From positions 62,001-126,000 of the forward strand of contig JACYLQ010000035.1 in NCBI GenBank assembly GCA_015272395.1: a stretch of 64,000 nucleotides of DNA. The letters are read 5' to 3'. Source of the stretch: Calothrix sp. C42_A2020_038. GTDB lineage: Bacteria; Cyanobacteriota; Cyanobacteriia; Cyanobacteriales; Nostocaceae. Position numbers and translations under genes: made by a program. Under the pieces are notes generated by a model, which did no database searches, was not told the DNA's origin, and saw nothing but the letters and a program-made list of their open reading frames with translations. Numbering within the stretch: position 1 is the first letter of the stretch; each line of letters opens with the position of its first letter. Shown here piece by piece: positions 28,033 to 36,489 of the stretch.

Positions 28033-28218
28033 ATGTACCCACACCATTCTGATTCGTTTGCCCCTACTTCGGAGTTGCGACCGGATCGTGATCCTCACTG
28101 GTATAAACATTTTAGAGAACAATTTGAGAACTTATGGAATGGTTGTGAGCAAAGACACTTTTCAGGAGTCGAGGTGCATAAATTAGTCGAAGAGGTGCGA
28201 CGTGTTTCGAGCAGCTAA
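28033..28218 (+). CDS. small hypothetical ORF, perhaps a gene end
   Basis: 61 residues including 'DPHWYKHFREQFENLWNGCE', which looks like a real helical protein end rather than random sequence, but the first 20 residues do not. No ribosome site. Probably the tail of a decayed gene inside the mosaic; not recognised. Confidence 0.3.
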   Translation: MYPHHSDSFAPTSELRPDRDPHWYKHFREQFENLWNGCEQRHFSGVEVHKLVEEVRRVSSS

Positions 28219-28329
28219 CCAAGCTGTATAAAAAGGGAACTGAGGTGGGCGGTTGCTCCCTCAAACCCTTTTGATGGGAGAGTTTGATACAATTTACTTA
28301 GGACTCACCCCTATGCGAGGAATTGGGAT

Positions 28330-28560
28330 ATGCGCTCAATTGAGCAACTGACTGAAGAAATATTATCTTTGCCTAGCGAGTTAAGAGCACTCTTGGCAGA
28401 CAAGTTGGTGGAAAGCTTGGAGTTCGATACCGACCCAGCAATTCAGAGAGTTTGGGTAACTGAAGCCAAGCGCCGAAGAGATGAGGTGCGGAGTGGTTCT
28501 ATTCAAGCAATTCCAGGCGAAGATGCTTTGGCTCAGGTCAGACGGCTGATTGAGCCATGA
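28330..28560 (+). CDS. addiction-module antitoxin (TIGR02574-like)
   Basis: 76 residues: 'EEILSLPSELRALLADKLVE', then 'RVWVTEAKRRRDEVRSGSIQ' and 'IPGEDALAQVRRLI', the standard sequence plan of the small antitoxin paired with RelE/ParE toxins. The stop overlaps the toxin ATG (ATGA). Confidence 0.92.
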   Translation: MRSIEQLTEEILSLPSELRALLADKLVESLEFDTDPAIQRVWVTEAKRRRDEVRSGSIQAIPGEDALAQVRRLIEP

Positions 28561-28847
28561 GGTATGTATTTCATCCTGAAGCACTGAACGAATACGCTGA
28601 AGCAGTTAAATACTACACAGAGCAGAGGATTGAGGTTGCTCAAGCATTCATCAACGCAATTTAAGATACAGTCTACCGGATCCGGAAATCCCCAACTCGC
28701 TATGCTGCGATTGATGAAGATGTTCGACGGTGCATGGCACGTAAGTTTCCCTATGGTGTTCTCTACACGATTGAGCAAGACTACATCCTGATTTTGGCGG
28801 TCATGCATTGTAGTCGTGAGCCTGGGTACTGGAAAAGCCGCAAGTAA
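28557..28847 (+). pseudogene. RelE/ParE toxin with a single in-frame stop
   Basis: 97 codons from ATG 28557 to TAA 28847 read as one ParE-family protein ('MRYVFHPEALNEYAEAVKYY', then 'IRKSPTRYAAIDEDVRRCMA', then 'ILAVMHCSREPGYWKSR') except for TAA at codon 36 (28662-28664), where the family usually has a charged residue after 'FINAI'. One base change (for example GAA to TAA) explains it. The rest is intact and the frame is kept, so the loss is recent, or the base call is wrong. Confidence 0.88.
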
Positions 28848-28860
28848 TCAAAACTGCCAG

Positions 28861-28947
28861 CCGCCTAACGCTGCGCTGCAACAGACGGAACGGAGATCTT
28901 GGTTCAGTCCCAAAGGTTATCTGCCGCCGTTGAGCTTCACCGTTAAA
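28861..28947. repeat. cassette-boundary repeat
   Basis: CGCCTAACGCTGCGCTGCAA at the left, CAAAGGTTATCTGCCGCCGT in the middle, TTCACCGTTAAAG at the right. Same plan as 27679 and 31727; it directly follows the ParE pseudogene (13 bases after its stop). The outer TAAC/GTTA ends are kept. Confidence 0.65.
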
Positions 28948-29110
28948 GTAAGTAGGTAGGCACAAATAAACCAAACTATGTAGGCTTGGGTCTTTGACCC
29001 ACACAAAGAGCGCGATCGCTTCTTCGACTCACCAAATTAAATATCGCCTCGCTGCTACAAATTAATCAATTTTGGTTTATGATTTTGGCGTTGCTACAAA
29101 GGTGTTGGGC

Positions 29111-30697
29111 ATGAACCATTGGGATTTCGAGCGGTTGCTATCTACCCAATTAAACCGCCGACGCTTTCTATACGGTGCTGGAATTATCACAGCAAGTACG
29201 CTCGCTCAATCATCTTTTAACACAGCAGTTGCTCAACCCAAATTTAAATCCAATCCATTTACTCTCGGTGTTGCATCGGGCGACCCGCTACCATCAAGTG
29301 TAGTAATATGGACGCGGCTGGCTCCCGACCCATTAAATGGAGGGGGAATGCCTCCAGTTAATGTCCCCGTGCGTTTTGAAGTTGCCCTCGACGAAAAAAT
29401 GAACAAAATTGTACGACGAGGCAATGCAATCGCAACTCCTCAACTCGGACATTCGGTACATGTGGACGTGGGCGGACTCGAACCCGGACGGTGGTACTGG
29501 TATCAATTTCAAACAGGCAATCAAGCCAGCCAAATTGGTCGAACTCGCACTTCCCCAGCAACAGGGCAAAAAACCGAACGCTTCCGTTTTGCGTTTGCCT
29601 CCTGCCAAGATTGGGAAAGTGGTTATTACGCAGCTTATAAACACATGGCGCGTGAAGAATTAGACCTAGTTATTTTCCTTGGAGATTACATATACGAAGG
29701 GGCTGCAAGACCGGGCAAAATCAGACAGCATAATGGCGCAGAACCCGTTAGTTTGGAAGAATACCGCAACCGTCATGCTTTATATAAAACCGACCCAAAT
29801 TTACAAGCGGCTCACGCTCATGCCCCTTGGGCGGTAACTTGGGACGACCACGAAGTAGACAACAACTGGGCAAACAATATTCCTCAAGACCCTGAGAAAC
29901 AATCGCCACAACAGTTTCTCAAACGGCGGATTGCTGCATTTCAAGCATATTACGAACACATGCCCTTGCGCTTATCTTCCAAACCAACCGGAGGCAAAAT
30001 GCAGTTATACCGCCGTTTAACCTTCGGCGATTTGGTAGAATTCAACGTTCTCGATACTCGACAATACCGCTCCGACCAACCTTGCGGCGACAGCATTAAA
30101 CCCCGCTGCGGTGAAGCCCTTTCTCCAAGTGCGACGATGACGGGAAAAGAGCAAGAACAATGGTTGTTTAAAGGACTCGATCGCTCAAAAGCCCGTTGGA
30201 ATGTTATCGCCCAACAGGTGGTTTTTACCCAACACGATTGGGCGGCAGGCGAAAAGACAGCTTTTAACCTTGATGCTTGGGACGGTTATGTAGCTGCGCG
30301 ATCGCGCATCCTCAAGTTTTTGCAACAACGTAAACCAAATAATCCAGTAGTAATCAGCGGCGATACTCATTCGAGTTGGGTCAGCAACCTCCTGGCAGAT
30401 TTTAATAATCCCCAGTCCTCTGTAGTAGGTACTGAGTTTGTTGGTACTTCGATTACCTCTGGTTTTACCGCTAGCGATATTATTGAAAAAGCTTTACCAG
30501 AAAGCCCGTGGGTGAAATACTTCAACGGTCGCCAGCGCGGTTACGTTTTTTGCGACCTGACACGCTCTAGCTGGCAAACTAACTTTCGGCTTCTAACTCC
30601 ATCAATACCCAAACAACCTACAGTACCCGACGAGAATGTAGTAATTACAACAACTACATTCGAGCTACCAAATGGGGGAGTAGTAACAGAAGTTTAG
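29111..30697 (+). CDS. phoD: PhoD-family alkaline phosphatase/phosphodiesterase
   Basis: 528 residues from ATG 29111 (AGG nine bases upstream); a TTG at 29072 would extend it. A twin-arginine signal 'NRRRFLYGAGIITASTLAQS' directs export. N-terminal beta domain 'TLGVASGDPLPSSVVIWTRL', then the metallophosphatase core: 'FASCQDWESGYY', 'VIFLGDYIYEG', 'WDDHEVDNNW', 'VISGDTHSSW'. It releases phosphate from esters in the periplasm using Ca/Fe. No clear Pho box upstream. It contains a HIP1 octamer (30299) and no GGCGCC, unlike host genes of this length. Confidence 0.94.
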   Translation: MNHWDFERLLSTQLNRRRFLYGAGIITASTLAQSSFNTAVAQPKFKSNPFTLGVASGDPLPSSVVIWTRLAPDPLNGGGMPPVNVPVRFEVALDEKMNKIVRRGNAIATPQLGHSVHVDVGGLEPGRWYWYQFQTGNQASQIGRTRTSPATGQKTERFRFAFASCQDWESGYYAAYKHMAREELDLVIFLGDYIYEGAARPGKIRQHNGAEPVSLEEYRNRHALYKTDPNLQAAHAHAPWAVTWDDHEVDNNWANNIPQDPEKQSPQQFLKRRIAAFQAYYEHMPLRLSSKPTGGKMQLYRRLTFGDLVEFNVLDTRQYRSDQPCGDSIKPRCGEALSPSATMTGKEQEQWLFKGLDRSKARWNVIAQQVVFTQHDWAAGEKTAFNLDAWDGYVAARSRILKFLQQRKPNNPVVISGDTHSSWVSNLLADFNNPQSSVVGTEFVGTSITSGFTASDIIEKALPESPWVKYFNGRQRGYVFCDLTRSSWQTNFRLLTPSIPKQPTVPDENVVITTTTFELPNGGVVTEV

Positions 30698-30918
30698 TTA
30701 AAATAAGTAAGCGCATTCATTTTATACCAAACCTGCCTACCGCAGACAAGGGATTGGAAGCCAATTAATGCAGCACGTTTTGAATTGGGCAAGGCATCAA
30801 GAAATTGATGTTCTTATCGTTAGTATCAGCGAAGAGAGTTAGAAGCTGGTGAGTAGCCATTATGCTCACCAGCTTTGTGGCGAGGTAATATAGAATTAGC
30901 TGTTGCAAGGTTATTGCT

Positions 30919-31293
30919 ATGACTTTGTATTCTAATGGGCAAGCGGCTATCATCCGTACAGAGAGGGGACTGACGATCGCAGGTACACGCATCACCATTT
31001 ACGACGTGATGGATTACGTGACGGCGCAATATCCATCTAAATTTATTCAGGGATTATTTGATTTGACGGAAGAGCAAATTAATGCTGCTCTGACTTACAT
31101 TGAGACACATCACGCAGAAGTGGAAGCTGAGTACCATCAAGTTATTGAAGAGGCTGAAGAACTCAGAAAATACTACGAGGAACAAAATCGTGAGCGAGTT
31201 GTTCGCAGTGCAGCAAAACCTCCCAAACCTGGAACAGAGGTGGCTTGGGAAAAGCTGCGAGCGGCTAAGGCGCATCGTGAGTCTAAAGTATGA
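30919..31293 (+). CDS. DUF433 antitoxin-like protein
   Basis: 124 residues. Core 'IIRTERGLTIAGTRITIYDV', then 'YPSKFIQGLFDLTEEQINAA' fits DUF433. The C-terminal third is a charged helix rich in E, R and K that probably binds the partner. Stop overlaps the next ATG (ATGA). Same gene order as the pair at 16.5-17.0 kb but a different subfamily. Confidence 0.85.
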   Translation: MTLYSNGQAAIIRTERGLTIAGTRITIYDVMDYVTAQYPSKFIQGLFDLTEEQINAALTYIETHHAEVEAEYHQVIEEAEELRKYYEEQNRERVVRSAAKPPKPGTEVAWEKLRAAKAHRESKV

Positions 31294-31685
31294 TTTTTTT
31301 GATCGATCACAATCTCAAAGGTCATGCTTTAGTTCTCTTTGGTGCGATCGCATCGCAAGGCTGGCTTGATATCATACCAATTCAGTTTGTCACATTTGAC
31401 GAAATGAATTTATCGATCGATAGCGATGACAGAGTGGTTTGGCGATTTGTTCAAGAGAATCAGATGATTTTGCTCACTGCCAATCGCAGCATGAAAGGGA
31501 AAGATTCACTGGAGCAGGTTATGCGTGAAGAAAACACTTCAGAGTCGTTGCCTATCATTACGGTCAGCAATGCGGATCGGCTTCTGAATGATTCTAAATA
31601 TCGCGGTCGGTGTGTTGAAAGCCTGATTGAAATCGTTCTTGATATTGATACCTATCTCGGTGCAAGACGAATCTTCATTCCGTAA
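31290..31685 (+). CDS. DUF5615 PIN-like protein (probable toxin)
   Basis: 131 residues. 'MIFLIDHNLKGHALVLFGAI' carries the N-terminal acidic site (IDHNL), and 'QENQMILLTANRSMKGKDSL' gives the second conserved block, where the usual D is replaced by N in TANRS. HIP1 octamer at 31344. A complete partner of the DUF433 gene. Confidence 0.82.
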   Translation: MIFLIDHNLKGHALVLFGAIASQGWLDIIPIQFVTFDEMNLSIDSDDRVVWRFVQENQMILLTANRSMKGKDSLEQVMREENTSESLPIITVSNADRLLNDSKYRGRCVESLIEIVLDIDTYLGARRIFIP

Positions 31686-31726
31686 TCTTAAAGATTAATG
31701 GTTTCGTTTGCATTGATAGGAAACAT

Positions 31727-31908
31727 GGCATAACAACCCGACTGGAGCGGAATGTTGAGAGATTCTGGTGGTATTGCAAAGGTTGCTTGCAGCCGCTCAA
31801 CCGGAACGTTAAAGTAATTCCAACTTTTTCTCAGAGATGTAATAGATTTTAGAATAATTTAATACATCAAAATCCCTGTTTAAGGCAAGTTCGACGGGCG
31901 ATCGCTCC
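31727..31908. repeat. attC-like element with tail
   Basis: Element 31727-31813: GGCATAACAACCCGACTGGAGCGG at the left shortened here to its arms GGAGCGG / CCGCTC, inner AAAGGTTGCTTGCAGCCGC, right end GGAACGTTAAAG. Tail 31814-31908 is nearly the same as 24301-24397 and ends in HIP1. A 37-bp repeat (see 27899) follows. Confidence 0.72.
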
Positions 31909-31959
31909 CAGCTTCGGCTGAGTCCCAAAGGAACACGCTCCGCGTAGCTTGCTTCCAGA

Positions 31960-32259
31960 ATAAAAGATGATCAACTTCTTGTCCTCGCAGAAGCAGATTT
32001 TGATGTTTTTATCACTGTTGATCGTAACTTGTCGTTTCAACAAAACCTGCTCCAGTTCGATATTGCAGTAATTGTTCTACAAGCTTCATCCAATCGGTTA
32101 GCTGATCTGAGGCCTCTAGCACCGAAGATTTTGGCGATTTTGGGCGAAGCGGCTAAAGGGCAAGCTACGGTAGTTAGTGGTAGCTCCTTATATACATTAT
32201 TAATGGCGCCTTACAGCATGATAATCTCTCGTCTTCGTTGTGATTTTCTCGTACCGTAA
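31960..32259 (+). pseudogene. DUF5615 toxin fragment at the junction with host DNA
   Basis: The frame opens directly after the 37-bp repeat with 'KDDQLLVLAEADFDVFITVD', 'RNLSFQQNLLQFDIAVIVLQ', 'LADLRPLAPKILAILGEA', the C-terminal two thirds of another DUF5615 subfamily. The N-terminus is missing. The end ('LMAPYSMIISRLRCDFLVP') is unrelated and contains the first GGCGCC (32205) after an 8.3-kb gap. So host DNA resumes within the last 25 codons. Confidence 0.75.
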
Positions 32260-32265
32260 CGCACC

Positions 32266-33429
32266 CTACAATATATTTTTTAATCCTGTTACTAAACGTT
32301 CAATTCCAGCTTTGGCTGTTTCTTGTTGTAAGGCGCCATAAGCGACACGCAAGTAACATTTTTGGTTCATGCCGAATGTGGTACCAGGAAGTGCGGCAAC
32401 TTGGTATTCTTTGATTAGTCGTTCGACCAGCGTAAAGGCTTCAATATTTGTGTGAACTTTTAAGAAGAAGTAAAAGGCGCCCAATGCGGGAGCAGTTGTA
32501 CATATACCTTCTAATTTTTGTAGTGACTCAAGAACAGATTCTCGTACTTTAGCAATTCTAACTAGATTTTCTTGAATATATTTAGGTGAGGATTGTAGGG
32601 CGCCTAGTGCTGCATACTGTGAAACTACTGGTGGGCATATCAAAATAGTATCTTGCACTTTCTGAATTGATACCAGCAAATCTGCGGGAATTACCATATA
32701 CCCAATACGCCAGCTAGCGAAACCGTAGGCTTTAGAAAGACTAAATAGAGAAATAGTGTGTTTGCTGCTATCAGGAAATGAGGCAGGTGATACGTGCTTG
32801 ACACCGTTGTAAGTAAAGTAGTCGTATGCTTCATCGCTAATATGATAAATACCTCGTTCGCGGCAAAGTTGATTAACCGCGCGTAAAGAAGCTTCTGGAT
32901 ATACTGCACCTGTAGGATTATTGGGTGATATAGTCACAACCGCGCGGGTTTTGGGAGTAATTGCTTTTTCGATAGCATCTACACGTAATTGGTAATTGTT
33001 ATCAGTCTCTACTATTACTGGATGGCAACCTGCCATTATCGTCGCCATCTCATGATTAAAGTAATATGGCGCATTGAGAATTATTTCATCACCTGGAGAA
33101 GTAATTGTTAATACAGCATTTACAAACCCCATATTGCTGCCCGCAGTGACAACAATACAGTTATCTTCAGTTATTTCAATGTTGTTAAAGCTATGTAACT
33201 TAGCCTGAATAGCTGCTAATAATGGGGGAATTCCGATAACTGCTTTGTATAAATGATTTGATTCTTCGGAGAGGAACTTAGGTAAAAACTCGATAACTTC
33301 TGGTGGTGGAGGGTATGAAACTACTCCTTGTCCTAAAGAAATTGTTCCAGGTGTTTTGCGAATTAATTCTCCAACGATGGGAATAATTGGAGACTGTACA
33401 GCCTCCATACGTGAAAGGATATTATTCAT
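32266..33429 (-). CDS. PLP-dependent class I/II aminotransferase
   Basis: 387 residues from ATG 33429; an upstream GTG at 33456 is possible. Fold type I features: 'ISLGQGVVSYPPP', 'TAGSNMGFVNAVLTI', 'VVTISPNNPTGAVYP', 'YHISDEAYDYFTY', and the Schiff-base lysine in 'SLFSLSKAYGFASWRIGYM'. Aspartate/aromatic aminotransferase-like; exact substrate not determinable. Single gene, with GGCGCC sites at normal host density. Confidence 0.9.
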   Translation of the reverse strand: MNNILSRMEAVQSPIIPIVGELIRKTPGTISLGQGVVSYPPPPEVIEFLPKFLSEESNHLYKAVIGIPPLLAAIQAKLHSFNNIEITEDNCIVVTAGSNMGFVNAVLTITSPGDEIILNAPYYFNHEMATIMAGCHPVIVETDNNYQLRVDAIEKAITPKTRAVVTISPNNPTGAVYPEASLRAVNQLCRERGIYHISDEAYDYFTYNGVKHVSPASFPDSSKHTISLFSLSKAYGFASWRIGYMVIPADLLVSIQKVQDTILICPPVVSQYAALGALQSSPKYIQENLVRIAKVRESVLESLQKLEGICTTAPALGAFYFFLKVHTNIEAFTLVERLIKEYQVAALPGTTFGMNQKCYLRVAYGALQQETAKAGIERLVTGLKNIL

Positions 33430-33646
33430 TCGGTAATAGTAACAGGGTAACGGCACCTACTTTATTTTGAACGAGAAACTAAGTTTTATGCCGATAAAGG
33501 TGCTGACAATTCATTTGCATCTTTAAAAACTCTCCCCTAACCCCTAGGAGTGCGAGGAGATTAGAGCAAATATACTACCTCTTTCATCGTAGGAAAGGGG
33601 GTTGGGGGTTAGGTTTTACGTGGCGTTTTTCACATAACGTGAAAAG

Positions 33647-33982
33647 TCAGGATAAAGGTGGAGGAAAGCGAATATCGGCGCCAAAGTTTGCTAGCGACGC
33701 ACTGTTATGAATAGGTAGAGCGTACTCTAAATTCTCATGGGGACGAGGGATAACGTGATGCGATAACAACTCACCACCATTGACTTTTGTTATTGACTCC
33801 AACCCAGCTTTGACTGCGACGTTAACTTCACCTACATCACCACGAATTAAAACAGTAATTCTACCTAAATCTGTATTTTCGTACCCAACAAGAGTTATAC
33901 GCGCGGCTTTACACATCGCATCAGCGACTTCTAGCGCAGTCGGAACCCCATAAACTTCAATCATACCAAGCGCAAATCTCAT
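33647..33982 (-). CDS. CcmK-like carboxysome shell paralogue with unusual pore loop
   Basis: 111 residues, one BMC domain: 'MRFALGMIEVYGVPTALEVA', 'RITVLIRGDVGEVNVAVKAG', 'HHVIPRPHENLEYALPI'. In CcmK1/K2 the hexamer pore is formed by residues 36-39 K-I-G-S; here the aligned residues are N-T-D-L after E35, so the lysine is lost and an aspartate introduced. The C-terminal tail is also longer. It stands alone, away from any ccm operon, as accessory ccmK genes do. It may tune shell permeability as a minor subunit. Confidence 0.85.
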   Translation of the reverse strand: MRFALGMIEVYGVPTALEVADAMCKAARITLVGYENTDLGRITVLIRGDVGEVNVAVKAGLESITKVNGGELLSHHVIPRPHENLEYALPIHNSASLANFGADIRFPPPLS

Positions 33983-34098
33983 CGCAACGCTCGTAAATAA
34001 ATACTTTAGTGCTTATTTTACGTACATAAACGCACCAAGCAACAAAAATCTCGAGTAGTCTTTACTAATTCAATTGTACTCTAAGCCTTGATGTTGGT

Positions 34099-35661
34099 TT
34101 ATTTGTCTAGCTTTTCATCGACTTCATCCATGACCGCAGTAGCTTTGTCGGCTAATGGTTTTACTACTTTAGCAATAGCTTCTTGAATAAATGCTTTTAC
34201 GAACTCATCGCGACGGTTGAGTTGAAATTGACGCTGTACAACTTCGGTCATACCACCATCACCCCAGTCTTGGTCATTACGAAAATACTCAATAAAACTT
34301 TTACCAGCTATTCGAGTTAAGTACGCTGCTGTCACACCTTGAATTGCTCGACCAATTACAAATGTACCAACGTTAAGTTGTAGTGCTGTTGAAAGTAATT
34401 CTAAGGCGCCTTTGACAATTCCTAAACCTGCAATTGTTTTGGCAAGTGATAATGCTAGTTCGCGCCCACGTTCTGTATTTAACTCACAACCATAAACTCG
34501 TCCAATTTCTACTACCATTTGAGCGTTGACTGCTGCTGTTGCTAATAAATCAACAACTGGTAATGGTGTAACAGATACTACACCTGCTCCTATCCATTGA
34601 AATCGCTCGACAATTTTGTCAGCTTGACGGCGCCGTTGTGTATCGATGAGTTTACGAGCTTCTTCTCCTAATCGTAGTGATTGCAATAGGATATTATCGG
34701 CGACTAAATCTTCACCTTCTGCACGTAATATTGCTGCCATTCTTCGTAACAAAGGTAATACTTCCGGCTCCGGTTTCACCAGTTCGCCGTTTTCGAGTTC
34801 AACAGCTTGAGGATTTGCGGATATTGTTACTACATCGTTTGTTGAGATGAACCCACGCACACGCTCGCGTAATCTTGCTACGATTGACTCTTTGTCTTCA
34901 TCGGTGTATAAATCGGTTTTATTGAGAACAAGAATCGAACGTTTACCGATTTCCGCTAAAGCTTTTAAAGGTTGAAATTCTGACCGTCGTAAATCATTAT
35001 CGACTACGAATAATAATAAATCGGCTTCGGTTGCTAGCTCGCGCGCGAGTTGTTCTCTTTCAGTTCCTGCAACCCCTGCTTCTAAAATTCCAGGTGTATC
35101 AGTGATTAGAATCTTGCGTTCCAATCCTTTTAAGCGCAAACAGTAAGTTTCCCCTGCAGTAGTTGTACCCATTGGCGCATCGACTTTGCCAACCATTCGC
35201 CCGATGATAGCATTTACTAGCGATGTTTTACCTGCGCTTCCTGTGCCAAAAACTACAACTTGAATTTCGCCGCGCGCTAAATTTGCTTCAATTTCTTTAG
35301 ATTTACTCAACAGTGCTTGTCGTGTTACCTCGTCCTGTATTTGGGAAACTTGCTGACGTACAGCTTGCAAAGTCGAGGATGCAGCTTCTGACTTTACAAC
35401 AGGTATTTCAGCAGGTGTAACGCGGCGCCGCGAAGTTGCACGCCGTTTCTTTTCACCGTTTTGAATTACGATTACATAGTAAACAAATGCTGCGATTAAT
35501 GCCCCGACTAAAAGAACGAGCAGTAACAGTAGCAAATTACCAAGCAGAGGAGAGTAGGACAACTGCCAGTAAAGTCGGGAAAGCGAGTCAATCAGCCACA
35601 GGCTCAAAGCCAAAATGACGATTAAACCTACAATTAAGGTGACTAAGCGCGACAAGGGCAT
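34099..35661 (-). CDS. membrane GTPase, Era-like with DUF697
   Basis: 520 residues. Two N-terminal membrane helices (about 5-25 and 35-65), then a GTPase domain with G1 FGTGSAGKTSLVNAI, G3 ITDTPG and G4 LNKTD, then a helical C-terminal half of DUF697 type ('VSVTPLPVVDLLATAAVNAQ', 'ERGRELALSLAKTIAGLG'). Widespread in cyanobacteria and plastid-bearing lineages; role unknown, perhaps envelope or thylakoid membrane upkeep. Divergent from the SDR gene with 130 bases between. Confidence 0.88.
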   Translation of the reverse strand: MPLSRLVTLIVGLIVILALSLWLIDSLSRLYWQLSYSPLLGNLLLLLLVLLVGALIAAFVYYVIVIQNGEKKRRATSRRRVTPAEIPVVKSEAASSTLQAVRQQVSQIQDEVTRQALLSKSKEIEANLARGEIQVVVFGTGSAGKTSLVNAIIGRMVGKVDAPMGTTTAGETYCLRLKGLERKILITDTPGILEAGVAGTEREQLARELATEADLLLFVVDNDLRRSEFQPLKALAEIGKRSILVLNKTDLYTDEDKESIVARLRERVRGFISTNDVVTISANPQAVELENGELVKPEPEVLPLLRRMAAILRAEGEDLVADNILLQSLRLGEEARKLIDTQRRRQADKIVERFQWIGAGVVSVTPLPVVDLLATAAVNAQMVVEIGRVYGCELNTERGRELALSLAKTIAGLGIVKGALELLSTALQLNVGTFVIGRAIQGVTAAYLTRIAGKSFIEYFRNDQDWGDGGMTEVVQRQFQLNRRDEFVKAFIQEAIAKVVKPLADKATAVMDEVDEKLDK

Positions 35662-35791
35662 GGATAATGAAAGCGAGTGGGTGTTTCCGCATATGTTTTA
35701 ATCTTAATAGCTTCAATGGGGATAAGGGTGAGAGGTAAGGAGTGTTTAAATATAAACAGGTTACTAAAAAATTAACAGCAAAGATTGACAA

Positions 35792-36466
35792 ATGACTAAT
35801 TCTATTTTAATAGCTGGTGCTAGTCGTGGTGTTGGTAGAGAAATTGCCAAGCTTTTGACCACGCAAAATCATCGAGTTACAGCACTACTACGAAGCGATG
35901 CATCACGCGCAGAGCTTGAAGCAATGGGAGTACAAGTCGTGATCGCAGATGCAATGGAACCAGATCAAGTTCAAAGCGCGCTGTTAGGAGATCAGCAAGT
36001 TGATATTGTAATTAGCACTATCGGTGGTTTACCTCAAGATGGAGTTAAACCTGACTACCCAGCTAACAAAAATTTAATTGATGCTGCGGTTGCGGCAGGT
36101 GTGAAAAAGTTTATATTAGTAACCTCAATTGGAACTGGAAATAGTGTATCAGCGCTTTCTCCCCAAACTCTGGCAGTGTTACAACCTGTACTAATTGAAA
36201 AAGACAAAGCTGAACAACACTTAATTAAAAGTGGTTTGACGTATACTATAATTCGTCCGGGTGGTCTGAAATCAGAACCAGCAACAGGAAATGGTGTATT
36301 AACTGAAGATATTCGTGTAATTGGAAGTATTCATCGTGCTGATGTTGCTGATTTGGTGTGCCTTACTTTAGCTAACACGCGCGCGGATAATAAAATATTG
36401 TCGGCAGTAGATAAAAATATGTTATTTGGGCAATTTGAATTCGAGACGTTTGATATCAGCTACTAA
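35792..36466 (+). CDS. NAD(P)-binding SDR-family oxidoreductase (atypical, NmrA-like)
   Basis: 224 residues. The dinucleotide loop is 'ILIAGASRGVGREIAKLL' with R for NADP, followed by 'VVIADAMEPDQVQSAL', 'VDIVISTIGG', 'KKFILVTSIGTGNSVS' and 'YTIIRPGGLKSEP'. This is the atypical SDR group without the usual YxxxK pair. Substrate unknown. An alpha/beta hydrolase gene follows after 23 bases. Confidence 0.88.
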   Translation: MTNSILIAGASRGVGREIAKLLTTQNHRVTALLRSDASRAELEAMGVQVVIADAMEPDQVQSALLGDQQVDIVISTIGGLPQDGVKPDYPANKNLIDAAVAAGVKKFILVTSIGTGNSVSALSPQTLAVLQPVLIEKDKAEQHLIKSGLTYTIIRPGGLKSEPATGNGVLTEDIRVIGSIHRADVADLVCLTLANTRADNKILSAVDKNMLFGQFEFETFDISY

Positions 36467-36489
36467 ATTCTTCCAATCCCCTATTGCCT

